Source: Chrysopilus asiliformis
Lineage: Eukaryota > Arthropoda > Insecta > Diptera > Rhagionidae
DNA length: 64,000 nucleotides
Assembly: GCA_964034945.1 (NCBI GenBank)
Contig: OZ035960.1
Span: 77,719,331-77,783,330 of the forward strand
Direction: 5' to 3'
The position numbers and the translations under genes were made by a program. The notes under the pieces are model-generated. The model ran no database searches, was not told the DNA's origin, and saw nothing but the letters and a program-made list of their open reading frames with translations. Position 1 is the first letter of the stretch; the number at the start of each line of letters is the position of its first letter. Shown here one piece after another: positions 1-10,048 of the stretch.

Positions 1-112
1 GAAGAAATAAAAAATCTCGTACCAAGAATTGAACCTGGATATTAATAACAATAAACTAAAAATTTCAGTAAGATTGGTAGCCGTATCAAAAAATCACCAT
101 TAAGTATCACAT

Positions 113-853
113 TTAATATACATTTATCAAGGTTGGGTGTTTAAACGAGAATGATGGTAAATAAACATCCCTAATCCAAGCCATAACCTGTGTCTTAAAG
201 GTAACAACTGATGAGGAATTTCTGATTTCAGTAGGTAGCATGTTGTAAATAGAGAACCCCAGAATTTTGGGCTGCAAAGTAAAATCAATCGGGATTGTAT
301 TATAATTTAATTGATGCACCACCTTAAATACATAGACTGAGACCAACTTAACACCCAAATACTTTACTACCGAGCACACACTAATCTCCACCCCCCGAAA
401 GCTCAGATTAATTGGAGTTACGTCTCTAGAGTTCGGACGAAAAATAGTAACAACTGTCTTGTTTAGATTTAAGTTAAGCCTATTACTATCTAAGCACACC
501 GAAAGTATGTTGAGATCACTGATCATATTATCCCTAATCGTGTCTACATTAGATGCAAGTGTCGTCAGCAAAGCTTACAATTTTACCAAATAAGGGAAGA
601 GATGGAAGATAATTTATGTAAATGAGGAATAAGAGTGAACCAAGCATGAGAACTAGTAACACCATTTATTGCTACAAATTGATACCTATCCGTAAGATAA
701 CTGTAAAAAACTCTTAGTGAGTCTTCAATCATACCATAGAGAGCTAACTTTTTCAATAGTATCTCATGATTGACTTTATCGAAGGCTTTCTGCAGGTCAA
801 GAAAGAGACCACCTACCATGTTTTTTTTTGTCAAAGTTGTCACAGAATGGTAC
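113..853 (-). pseudogene. non-LTR retrotransposon reverse transcriptase remnant
   Basis: Two frames on the minus strand together resemble the palm and C-terminal part of a CR1/Jockey-type LINE reverse transcriptase. The first part reads GLFLDLQKAFDKVNHEILL, the RT block with the first catalytic Asp. After a frameshift near 650 comes a FADD box (FADDT, near 560-575), equivalent to YADD. A further frame has LNLNLNKTVVTIF and VKYLGVKL, typical of the region after the palm. The tail (MLPTEIRNSS) matches the C-terminal end of such proteins but follows a deletion. The frameshifts and deletions make it non-functional. The clade assignment is inference; that it is a LINE RT is well supported by the motifs. 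Confidence 0.8.
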
Positions 854-1730
854 ATGAGGTAGAAAGGGGTGGGAAATAGGTAAAAAGAAAGTTATCCTAT
901 GATTAACCCCAGTGAGTACCCCTGGAAGTTTCATTTATAAGCTCCCCTTAAATCGATTCAGTGTTTCTCGAGTTTTACACAAAAACCTGTTATTATAGTT
1001 TTTACTTAAATCTTAACTCTAAGGAAAAATTAAAAAAAAAACGAAATGTAAAATGTATAAAATCAAAAAATTCATAGAAACCATATTTTCTAAAATTCAC
1101 ATTAGGTTTTGAACTTGTAAAATTATACTTGGTACAAATTCTGTAAACTTCCCCACGATAAAAAAAAGTCTAAAAAAAGAAAGTTAAAAACTAAAGCGCT
1201 AAAAAGTAGAATTTTTAAAATTTATAATTTGGTATATTTATAACTGTCAAATTTGAGTACCAGAAAAATTTTGATTGTTATTAAAATAATAAATATAAAG
1301 TCGGCGCAATAATAGCTTGTATGTAAGAAAACGATAGTAAGTCATTTTGAGACTTTTTTGGTTTAAGATGTATAAAATGGTTTAAGATACGGATATTGCT
1401 TCGAGTTCATATTTACAAATATAAGAATATCCATTACATTAGATTTTAATAACCAAAATTTTTCTGGTAGGGTCAAGAGGGATAATTGTAAACGATTTTC
1501 ACTTTTTGGATATTTTTTCAACTTTGTAATGGTTTTTTTTAAATTAAATCACTAACAGCGGAGTTTTGATATATAATGTTACAGAAAACCAATCATTTAT
1601 GATATTAACATGGAGACATATACTATGTTTACATTTACCCAAAAATAAAAATTTGTCATAGGTAATACTGTACAAAATGAGCAAAAATACTCTTTTTGTT
1701 TTATTCTAAGATCAATTCTATAATATAAAA
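854..1730. other. AT-rich intergenic DNA, nothing recognised
   Basis: No coding frame with recognisable residues, no clear inverted or tandem repeat. It contains long A/T runs and is probably decayed repeat DNA downstream of Msp300. Confidence 0.5.
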
Positions 1731-2279
1731 CATAACAAAAGCTATAATTGCCAATCTGGCAATTATTGAAAACCCGTATGGTGATATTCGTATCAAAATT
1801 CGAACAGTTGTAGCAAAATTCCACTTGGAAGTCAAACTTTTGAATAAGAATTTTTAAAATTTATTCCAATCGGATTTTGAAGTATGGGAGTTTTATGTAG
1901 AATCATATCCTAAATAACTTTTGTTCTTGCACTTTTTTGATGAAATGCACCGTTTTTGAGATATTCGCAAAAATCGTTTTCGTTCGTATGGGGGCTACCC
2001 CCATTATGGCCCATTTTTGCCCATTAACGAACTTAGCTTTGCATTTTACGAAAAACGGATCTGCGCAAAATTTCAAGCCTGTAGTTCAATCCGTGCGCTC
2101 GCAATCCGCGCCACAGACGGACAGACGGACGGACGGACGGACATGCTAAATTCAACTTTTTTTTTATTATTCTAAACACACTGCAGTAATTCATTTTTTT
2201 GTGTGATGACGGGATCTTGGCGTTACAAACGGTAAGGCAAATCTAATATACCCTTTGGTTTCACCATACGGGTATAAAA
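1731..2279 (+). repeat. mini-me-like interspersed element, copy 1
   Basis: Starts CATAACAAAAGCTATAATTG, followed by a small palindrome (ATTGCCAATCTGGCAAT). An internal GACGGACGGACG tract lies near 2115-2140, and the end is CACCATACGGGTATAAA. The inner edge motif CCGTATGGTGA near the left end is the inverse of TCACCATACGG at the right end. Other copies are at 7671-9223, 33719-34392, 46661-47050 and 52911-53490. The GTCY-type tract inside a short non-autonomous element matches the description of dipteran 'mini-me' (MINE-1/DINE-like) elements; the family name is inference. An open frame at 1937-2149 is only a shadow of the repeat. Confidence 0.8.
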
Positions 2280-2799
2280 ATATGAACGGCTGACGATTTA
2301 ATACAGACCAAGGTGTTTAACACAATAATATGCGTTCAGGTAAATACTCGTTTGAACCCTTAAGGCAGAGACTTGTTGTTGTGCTTTTAACAAAGAAAAA
2401 CGAAAAAAATTATATAGTAATCCCTCCAACCGCACGGTTTCTAACTGTGCGGTTTCGCAACTGCGCGGTTAAGTATTTAATACCAAAATTTCGAACTGCG
2501 CGGTAAAAATTTCGCAGCTGCGCGGTTTTTTTTATAATTTTCGTTTTAAAAAACATGTTCTGAATATATCTGTGGCCACAAGCAATAATCGCTTATGTCG
2601 ATTTAAGAACGAAATGAGTTATTAATACTACTGCGTTCTCCATGCTGTAATCTATATAGACAAAAACATTGGTCTTCCTATCATTTTTCTAACAAGGAGC
2701 TTTGGTCGAAAAACATAATCGCTTATGGCCCAATAATAATGTATTACACATTCAATAAACATTTAACTTTAGTTACATGTCGCCTATGTGGTTTTTTCC

Positions 2800-3090
2800 T
2801 TAATCTTAATATATAAAATCGTTGGTGCGTATGTTCGTCTGATCATCACGGATGAACCACTGAAGCTATCCACCTCATATTCACACCATATGTTCATGTG
2901 GTGCTCCGATCGGTTTTCGTTTGCAAAAGACACCGGTAGGTGGCGCTGGGGTCGAGTTCGAATTTCGAAAATTCGTATTTATGGACCGATTTTGTGCAAA
3001 TTCACAACATATAACACTTAAATAAGGATTAAAATGTTGATAAAATTTAAACCCGATAGGTGGCGCTGGGGTCGAGATATTAACGAAAAT
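2800..3090. repeat. repeat with duplicated GGTGGCGCTGGGGTCGAG block
   Basis: Begins with an AATATATAAAATCG-type edge like that of the 5996-6428 element. It carries the block AGGTGGCGCTGGGGTCGAG twice, 120 bases apart, near 2938 and 3058. The frames over it on both strands are shadows of the repeat. Family unknown. Confidence 0.5.
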
Positions 3091-3091
3091 G

Positions 3092-3220
3092 TACTCCAAT
3101 CGGATTTTGATGTATGGGAGTTTTATGTAGAATCATATCTCAAATAACTTTTGTTCTTGAACTTTTTTGATAAGATGCACCGTTTTTGAGATATTCGCAA
3201 AAAATATTTTCGTTCGTATT
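3092..3220 (+). repeat. mini-me-like fragment
   Basis: Matches the middle part of the copies at 1731 and 7671 (TCCAATCGGATTTTGATGTA through GAGATATTCGCAAAAA). It lacks both ends and the GTCY tract. Confidence 0.75.
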
Positions 3221-3273
3221 AATTTTTGATTCGGTAATGCTTGCAGTCGCAGCAAAAGAAGCCGGTTTCTTCT

Positions 3274-3433
3274 TGATGAAATGAGATGAAATGAGATCAA
3301 TTGAATTGAAATGAGATCAAATGAGATGAAATTAGATCAAATGAGATGAAATGAGATGAAATGAGATGAAATGAGATCAAATGAGATGAAATGACATCAA
3401 ATGAGAATAAATGAGATGAAATGAGATGAAATG
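3274..3433. repeat. 10-bp minisatellite (ATGAGATGAA)n
   Basis: About sixteen imperfect tandem copies of ATGAGATGAA or ATGAGATCAA, with scattered point changes. It lies between a mini-me fragment and a TIR MITE. Confidence 0.9.
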
Positions 3434-3508
3434 ATACCCACTGATATACCATTCCAATTCAAACGGGTGCAGTTTCCAGTACGACTGGCATTTGCAATGA
3501 CAATCAAT

Positions 3509-3798
3509 GGGCGCGTTTATACCGGTGCTAAAGTGGCAGTTTTTTCAAGTTAGTGTCGCTCTAAACGCATTCTACTTTAGCAATACCTGCCAGTTGAGCA
3601 GTAGGTTTTTGGCGCTGTTAATTTTTAGCGCTGCTATTTTCAGACGGTATGAACGGAATTATATTCTGGCAGTGCTGTTTTAACCTCAGAATTGTGACAT
3701 TTTGTATTTCGCACTGTTTGCGATGAGTTCCGCAGAGAAAATGCAGCAAAATCTCTGCAGATTGGCAGTGCGATCTTAGCACCGGAATAAACGCGCCC
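3509..3798. mobile_element. 290-bp MITE with GGGCGCGTTTAT ends
   Basis: The ends GGGCGCGTTTATACCGGTGC and its inverse (GCACCGGAATAAACGCGCCC) bound the element, with one mismatch in the first 20 bases. It is flanked by AAT on both sides. The 3-bp duplication and GGG-starting TIR suggest the PIF/Harbinger superfamily (inference). No coding capacity. Confidence 0.8.
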
Positions 3799-4099
3799 AA
3801 TAAAGCGCAAGGCCAGTCGCTACAAGTTTGCGGAATCCATGTTTTGCCCATGGACAGCTGTATGTAGCATGCTCACGCGTTGGCAAACCAAAAGATTTGT
3901 TCATTTACGCTCCACACAGCAGGACAAAGAATGTTGTCTATCCACTAGCATTACAATAAGTTTTTTTTCATTTTTATTACATTTAAAATTATATTTGAAA
4001 AAAATGTTTAAATAATGAAAACAAAAATAATTTTATTTATCGTCAAAATTACAACTGTAACGAAAATTTTGGAAAGATTTTGACATATTATACCACTGG

Positions 4100-4174
4100 C
4101 CAGATTCGAGGCCGAAGGCCGAGTAGCAATCGAGGCGGGGATGGACCGCGGAGCGGTTCGGGGCGGAGCCCCTA
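4100..4174 (+). mobile_element. Helitron-like 3' terminus
   Basis: The sequence GGGGCGGAGCCCC can form a short hairpin and is followed at once by CTAG and then T. A 3' hairpin with a CTRR end next to T is the known Helitron signature. Upstream lies GAGGCCGAAGGCCGAG, another small palindrome. The 5' end was not located. A similar sequence in the other orientation lies near 26456. Confidence 0.5.
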
Positions 4175-4396
4175 GTATTTTATAAAATAAAAGATCATTT
4201 AAGTCTACTGTAGCACAGATTTATTGCGCTTATAAATCAATTAATTGATTTTCATCTTTGTGCTCCGATTACTCAAAATCGCAATTTTCGACATAAGCGG
4301 TTATTGCTTGTGGCCACAGATATATTCAGAACGAAAATATTTTGGTGAATCCCCGACAAGAAGGAATCAGCTGGTCATTTGGTGTTTTCGTACATA

Positions 4397-4530
4397 CAGT
4401 GTGACCTCGATAAACGCAACCCTCGAAGAACGCAACTCCTCGGTTAACGCAAAACCTAAAATTTTGCACTGTTGACTCTGTAAACGCAACTTTCAAAAAT
4501 GATTGACTCCATTAACGCAACTTTTTTTAT
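4397..4530. repeat. pogo/Tigger-like terminal sequence
   Basis: CAGTGTGACCTCGATAAACG follows TA and is succeeded by repeated AACGCAAC motifs. This resembles Tigger/pogo ends, but no matching inverse end was found, so it is a fragment at best. Confidence 0.4.
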
Positions 4531-5995
4531 AATCTGATACTGTTTCGGCCAAAAAAAGATAAAAAATAGTTACAGGAAATCTTTTATTGACTTTATTCTC
4601 TGTTCCTTGTTTTTATTTATTAACCCATGTGGCTATCACAAAACAAGTCTGTGGCAACAAAAAACAAACAAAAATATAGGGATTTTTTTCTATTTTTTTT
4701 CTATTTTTTTTTTTTTTTTTTTGGAATTTTTCTAATATTTGGGATCTAACCCCAAAATTTCATGAACCCTACTTTCACAGTGCGTGGTTTCGGTTTGCGC
4801 GCTCTTTTTGTGGAACGTATCTACCGCGCTGTTGGAGGGATTACTGTATTTGTTTTAAACTTTTCGCTTCCGTTGTGTTGAACATAATTTAAATGTCAAT
4901 TAAGTTATGTTTATTAAGTTAAAATTTTAAACTAGTCAATTCGAAAATCAAATTAAATTATTTATTAGATATTTTCGTGTTTTCGGGGTATAATTCTCCT
5001 ACCTTGTACTCTCTGAATTGAGATTTAAAAAACTTTCAATTTCATTTTTCACGGAAAAAATCACTAGAAAATTTTTTTTTTTTAAAAAAAGCTTTTATTT
5101 TAAAAAAATGCACTAAAAAATGCACTAAAAACGAAAAAATAATTTTTTGGGTGCTGTGTATCACAACTGGAGGACATCGGCACGTGACCGGAACCTCTGG
5201 CGAGAGACATTGCGGCAGGCCAAGACCAGAAACCGGTTGTAGCGCGGAAAGAGAGAGAGAGAGGGAGAATCACAAATAAAAGCGAGATAAATATTTGTTT
5301 TATTTTATTTTTATGATTTATCTCGCTTTTATTTGTGAATTTCTCTCTCTCTCTTTCGGCGCTACAACCGGTTTCCGGTCTTGGCCTGCCGCAATGTCTC
5401 TCGCCAGAGGTTCCGGTCGCGTGCCGATGTCCTCCAGTTGTGATACACAGCACCCAAAAAATTATTTTTTCGTTTTTAGTGCATTTTTTAGTAGGGGAAA
5501 CTGGGGTATTCTGGACCACGGGGAATTGCGGACCAGCGTCATTTTTTTTCCCCTAGTAGTGGTTGGTAGCTGCAAATAACTGTAATCAGTTTGCCTCATG
5601 TTAAGCTAATTTTCCTAACAGTACTCGACTTGTGTATACGCACTATCACCTCGCTTCGATAGCAAATAGAAAAGTGATACTTCGAAATTTTTTTTTTCAC
5701 TTTGTGTTTCGCTTAAATTTAACCACATTTTTCGAGAATCAACTCAAGTAAATATATTGATAATATTCGCGGAGCCTTAAGCATTCGACACTGACAAGAA
5801 ATTTTGCATGAAGTTTGCATTGTGTTACTAATAGCTGCCATATTGTAAAAAAGAGCATTCGGGGAATTGTGGACCACTTTTGTCGGGGAATTATGGACCA
5901 CTCAATTCTTGACATTTGACAAGCAAACTTCGTGTATTTGATGCATATAAGTGTTTTTTCATGCAAAAACACAGCATTAGATTTTCGGCAATCAT

Positions 5996-6030
5996 ACTAA
6001 TATATAAAAATGAGTTGGTGTATGTCTGCC

Positions 6031-6089
<59 letters not shown>

Positions 6090-6428
6090 TCCTCTTTCAC
6101 GCGAAAACGGCTGAACCGATTGACTTGAAATTTGGCATGAGTGTCTGTGGTAGTTCTGGTTCCAACATAGGCATACGGAAAAGTAGCGCGAGGGGTGGGG
6201 GGAGTAAGGGGAGGGGGTAAAGTGATTTCGAAACTTAGTTTTCCCTCTATGTTACTCTTTCGCGGGGAAACTACTGAACCGATTGGCCTGAAATTTGGCA
6301 TAGATGTTCGTCGTGGGTCCAGCCCCAACATAGACTCATTAAAAAGTTTTTAAGTTCTTTCCGGTTTTCTTCGTATTCTAAAACTTAGACAAAAAGCTTA
6401 ACGCGGCAACGACGGGTATACAAGCTAG
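5996..6428 (+). mobile_element. mini-me/Helentron-like element nested in the pogo element
   Basis: Left edge ACTAATATATAAAAATGAG, then a (TGTC)n tract and two related blocks ('ggcatgagtgt' and 'ggcatagatgt'), ending ACGACGGGTATACAAGCTAG before T. A CTAG-T end with an AACGACGGGTAT motif is common in non-autonomous Helentron/mini-me elements of insects (inference). A relative of the 3' end is near 57330-57350 (CGGCAACGACGGGTATGG). Confidence 0.65.
6024..6089. repeat. (TGTC)n microsatellite
   Basis: About sixteen tetranucleotide units within the nested element. It gives artefactual open frames on both strands (SVCLSVCL and QTDRQTDR types). Confidence 0.95.
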
Positions 6429-6436
6429 TTTCTAAA

Positions 6437-6769
6437 TCGGCCGTTTTGACATCGCCAGAGGATGTAAATGACCTTCGTGAGAAGGCTGATATGAAGCGAA
6501 AGAGATTGGAGAGAAAAGGTGATAAACCATAATCGAAAAAGCAAAAAGATCGTGTAAAATCGAAGACATCACAGAAGAAACAACCATCTTCAACCTATTG
6601 TGAGGTGGAAGAATACATCGAATTCTGCATAATTTGTAAGAAAAATATGCCAAAAAAAATGAACCGCCAAAATACCATCCATTGCAACGTGTGCGATCGA
6701 GCTGTTCACTTGGGATGCTCCGGAATGACTGCAAGTTACTGGACTTGCGAACATTGCGTTTCGGACTGA
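6437..6769 (+). pseudogene. C-terminal tail of a pogo/Tigger-like transposase with PHD-type zinc finger
   Basis: One frame of 111 codons with a single internal TAA (near 6530) ends at TGA. It reads SAVLTSPEDVNDLREKAD, a Lys-rich stretch, then a cysteine/histidine array: CIICKKNMP, HCNVCDRAVHLGCSG and YWTCEHC. The order C-x2-C...C-x2-C-x4-H-x2-C...C-x2-C is that of a PHD finger, which ends some insect pogo-like transposases. The DDE domain is absent. The position inside a TA-flanked TIR element supports the assignment; the exact family is inference. Confidence 0.65.
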
Positions 6770-8147
6770 TTTTCATTGCAATTTTTCACTTCATTTCACT
6801 TTGTCTGTTATATAATAAAAAAATGAATCAAAAAAAAAAGTTTGTCTATCACATTTTTCCATTTTTAATCGATTTACAAAGTGGTCCACAATACCCCGAG
6901 ATTTTTCAAAATCGCAAAAACGCCATTTTTGCACCAACTGATAAAACTTGTATAATTTAATACAATTTGACCGAACTGCTGTGACCCAAAGAAAGGTTAT
7001 TTATCGTACTACAAATTCAAGCTTTGAAATTTTCAGAAAAAGTTATTTTTTTGCGAGTTTTTAGCCAAAATGAAAATGCGGTCCAGAACACCCCAGTCTC
7101 CCCTACATTTTTTTTTTAAATAAAAGCTTTTTTTTAAAAAAATATTTTTTTTAAATTTTCTGTCTTAGAGGACCTTTCGTTATCCTGACAGATTTCTTAA
7201 TGCCAGAATCTGATTCAACGATCCCAAAAACCCCCAGGTGAGATTTTTTTCCGGAAAATTTGAGGAAAAGGATAATCACGTTATCCTTACAGGACCTTCC
7301 GTTATCCTTACAAGGACGAAGTAGAGAAAATATTGTATTGTCATCGGACTTACGTCTGCGTGCAAAATTTCAAGTGAATCGGATGAGTGGAAGTGGGTCA
7401 AAATTTGATTGCAAGATTTGACCCTGACAGACAAACACACAGGCAAACAAGATAGCAAGATAGCGATTTAAATAAAAGCTTTTAAATATCATCTTTTGTG
7501 CCAAAATCCGAGAGTCGCCGAGGTTGTATGTGGCCCGGACCACCTCGGCGGTTTAAAAAGTTTAGAAACTTTACTTAACTTTGCCAAAAATTCAGGTGAA
7601 TTGATTGTCTTAATAGTTTTCCTAAAAGCCGATCAAGTTTCGCAACAAAGCAAAGTAGTTTCGAAAAAAAACATAACAAAAGCTATAATTGCCAATCTGG
7701 CAATTATTGAAAACCCGTATGGTGATATTCGTATCAAAATTCGAACAGTTGTACCAAAATTCCACTTTGAAGTCAAACTTTCCAATAAGATTTTTTAAAA
7801 TTTATTCCAATCGGATTTTGATGTATGGGAGTTTTATGTAGAATCATATCCTAAATAATTTTTGTTCTTGGACTTTTTTGATAAGATGCACCGTTTTCGA
7901 GATATTCACAAAAACCGTTTTCGTTCGTATGGGGGGTACCCCCCCTAATGGTCCATTTTTGCCCATTAACGAACTTAGCCTCGCATTTTACGAAAAACGG
8001 ATCTGCGCAAAATTTCAAGTCTCTAGCTCAATCCGTGCGCCCGCAATCCGCGCCACAGACGGACAGACAGACAGACGGACGGACAGACGGACGGACATGC
8101 AGAAATTAATTATTTTTATCATTCTAAACACACTGGTGTAATTCATT

Positions 8148-9132
8148 TTTTAAAAGCTTTTATTTAGTTCGCTATCTTGTCTGTTTGTTTGTCTGTTTGT
8201 CTGTTTGTCTGTCAGATCAAATCTTGCAACCCAATTTTGACCCACTTCCACTTGTCCGATTGACTTGAAATTTTGCACACTTATATAAGTCCGATGACAA
8301 TACAATATTTTCACTACTTCGTCCTTATAAGGATAACGGAAGGTCCTGTAAGGATAACGTGATTATCCTTTTCTCCAAATTTTCCGGAAAAAAATCTATC
8401 CTGGGGGTTTTTGGGGTCGCTGAATCCGAATCTGTCATTAAAAAGTCAGTAAGGATAACGGAAGGTCCTGTAAGGATAACGTGATTATCCTTTTCTCCAA
8501 ATTTTCCGGAAAAAAATCTATCCTGGGGGTTTTTGGAGTCGCTGAATCCGAATCTGTCATTAAACAGTCTGTAAGGATAACGGAAGGTCCTGTAAGGATA
8601 ACGTGATTATCCTTTTCTCCAAATTTTCCGGAAAAAAATCTATTCTGGGGGTTTTTGGGGTCGCTAAATCCGAATTTGCCATTAAAAAGTCTGTAAGGAT
8701 AACGGAAGGTCCTGTAAGCATAACGTGAGTATTCCTTTCTCCAAATTTTCCGGAAAAAAAATCTATTCTGGGGGTTTTTGGGGTCGCTGAATACGATTCT
8801 CAAGTTAAAAAGTCTGTAAGGACATCTCAAATGTAAGGATATATATTCGAAGACTAAAAAGAACAAAATAAAAAAATTAAAAAAATTTTTTTTAAAAAAA
8901 AAAGCTTTTATTAAAAAAGAATGCACTAAAAAGAAAAAAATAATTTTCTGGACGCTGTGTATCACAAATATAAAAGCTTTTAAAAAGCGAGGTAAAGCAT
9001 AAAACAATAAAATAAAAATTTATCTCGCTTTTAAAAAGCTTTTGTATTTGTGATACACAGCGTCCAGAAAATTATTTTTTTCTTTTTAGTGCATTCTTTT
9101 TTAATAAAAGTTTTTTTTTAAATTTTTTTTTA
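8148..9132 (+). repeat. R2 hairpin repeat, copy 2
   Basis: Edge AAAAGCTTTTATTTAG, TGTTTGTCTGTT tract, conserved leader (ACTTGAAATTTTGCACAC), four 121-bp units, then a palindrome (8880-9130) with arms TGCACTAAAAAGAAAAAAAT and GCTGTGTATCACAAATATAA. The far edge is AATAAAAG. The two edges are inverse, so the whole looks like a TIR element with a tandem-repeat body. A 189-codon minus frame (8438-9007) is generated by the repeats and is not a gene. Confidence 0.85.
8328..8812. repeat. 121-bp tandem units, four copies
   Basis: AAGGATAACGGAAGGTCCTG recurs near 8330, 8451, 8572 and 8693, giving a period of 121. Each unit holds AAGGATAACGTGATTATCCT, a perfect 7-bp-stem hairpin, and GGGGTTTTTGGGGTCGCTGA. 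Confidence 0.95.
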
Positions 9133-9223
9133 ATTTTTTTTTATGTGTGATGACGGGATCTTGGCGTTACAAACGGTAAGGCAAAGTTAATATACCCTTT
9201 GGTTTCACCATACGGGTATAAAA

Positions 9224-10048
9224 AATATGAAGGAAAAGAAAGTCTGAATTTCGAAAAAACAGGTAATTAAAAAAAATCTTACATTTTTTTATATGTATAT
9301 TTATTTTTGTGCAATTTTCGTTAAGCATTTTAATCTTTTTTTGTAAAAATTATACAATAGGATATTTGTTATAACAGTATTTTTTGTCTTTAATAGCAGA
9401 TTACTAGCAAAGTTTGATTTTGATAAAAAAAATTTGACTGAGAAAAAACTTAATAATTTTACTTTCAATACATTAAATAGTATGAAACATCACAACTAAT
9501 AAAAAATAACAAATCAACATTTTACACATATTTTAAACCACAGTAACAAAATTTTTTTTTTGGTTTATACTAAAATATTGAAGTTATAATAAATTAACCA
9601 AAACAAACTTTAAGCACCAAAAAGTAGTTTATTTTAAACCCTTCTAAGAAATATATTTGAACAGTTGTTTTACTTTCAGTGATTTGTTAAAGTTAGTGTA
9701 TTATGAAAACATAATAATGGTGGTCCAACCAATATTGTATTAAAATATAATTTTATTGAAAGTATTTAATGTTGTGAAAGTAATGATTTCTTTGTAATAT
9801 TCGTACAATATATGGCTATACGTATATGTGCGGATCGAAATTATATATCTTATTCTGAATTTAAGATAAAATGAGTCTTATACTGCTATATTAAAAATGT
9901 TTACATTTCTATAAAATATTACACTTGTCTGCCTTTATATGTATTAATTACAAGGTGCTTTATTATAATGACCCCACAAAAAAATGTATGTTATAAATTT
10001 ACTTAACTTCGTAAAACAAAACATTTGAATTAATCATTAGTATATAAC
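9224..10048 (-). other. Msp300: Msp300 3' UTR and downstream DNA
   Basis: Very AT-rich with no coding frame. The portion next to 10048 must be the 3' UTR of Msp300, because the stop codon is at 10049-10051. How far the transcript extends is not known from sequence alone. Confidence 0.55.
9959..9964 (-). terminator. candidate poly(A) signal AATAAA for Msp300
   Basis: AATAAA on the minus strand, 85 bases after the Msp300 stop. It is the first canonical hexamer I noticed; in AT-rich DNA, chance matches are common. Confidence 0.4.

Larger units (their letters stand above)
2415..4846. mobile_element. old TIR element with TA flanks, broken by other repeats
   Basis: The left end TAGTAATCCCTCCAAC and the right end GTTGGAGGGATTACTG are inverse, and each is flanked by TA. 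A second inverted pair lies inside: TGTGGCCACAAGCAATAATC near 2571-2590 and its inverse near 4298-4318. Several copies of CTGCGCGGTT lie in the left arm. TA flanks with such ends suggest a Tc1/mariner/pogo-class element. The inside is filled by a mini-me fragment, a minisatellite, a MITE and a Helitron-like end, so the whole is a composite. No transposase is visible. Confidence 0.6.
5494..7103 (+). mobile_element. pogo/Tc1-mariner-class transposon, degenerate
   Basis: TIRs GGGGAAACTGGGGTATTCTG and CAGAACACCCCAGTCTCCCC are inverse with few mismatches and are bounded by TA (5492-5493 and 7104-7105), the duplication of Tc1/mariner/pogo elements. Rejoining the flanks restores the R2 palindrome arm, which confirms the insertion. 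Inside are another insertion (5996-6428) and a transposase C-terminal remnant (6437-6769). The DDE catalytic core is missing. Confidence 0.8.
5084..7486 (-). repeat. R2 hairpin repeat, copy 1 (interrupted)
   Basis: Minus-orientation copy of the family at 8148-9132 and 49438-50540. Reading left to right: an AAAAAAAGCTTTTATTT edge; a long palindrome whose arms contain TGCACTAAAAA, GCTGTGTATCACAA and, only in this copy, CCAGAAACCGGTTGTAGCGC (loop near 5285-5325); one 121-bp-type unit (near 7165-7310); a TCAAATTTTGAC...GACAGACAAAC segment; and the edge AAATAAAAGCTTTTA. The right palindrome arm is split by the 5494-7103 transposon. No protein is encoded; the frames at 5100-5579 are palindrome shadows. 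Confidence 0.75.
7671..9223 (+). repeat. mini-me-like element, copy 2, split by R2
   Basis: The left part at 7671-8145 runs from ACATAACAAAAGCTATAATT through the GACGGACAGACAG tract (8057-8096) to AATTCATTTTTT. The right part at 9134-9223 resumes at TGTGTGATGACGGGATC and ends at CGGGTATAAA. In intact copies these two parts are contiguous, so the R2 copy inserted here. The 7496-7798 and 7878-8141 frames are shadows. Confidence 0.85.

Noticed and set aside
3274..3433. CRISPR-like array
   Set aside because: Units are contiguous 10-mers without spacers, in a eukaryotic context.
5100..5579. Frames on both strands with GHVPMSSSCDTQHPKN
   Set aside because: The two strands encode nearly the same peptide because the sequence is a palindrome; a repeat shadow.
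8438..9007. 189-codon minus-strand frame
   Set aside because: Generated by the 121-bp tandem units and poly-T of R2; the peptide repeats itself and matches no protein pattern.
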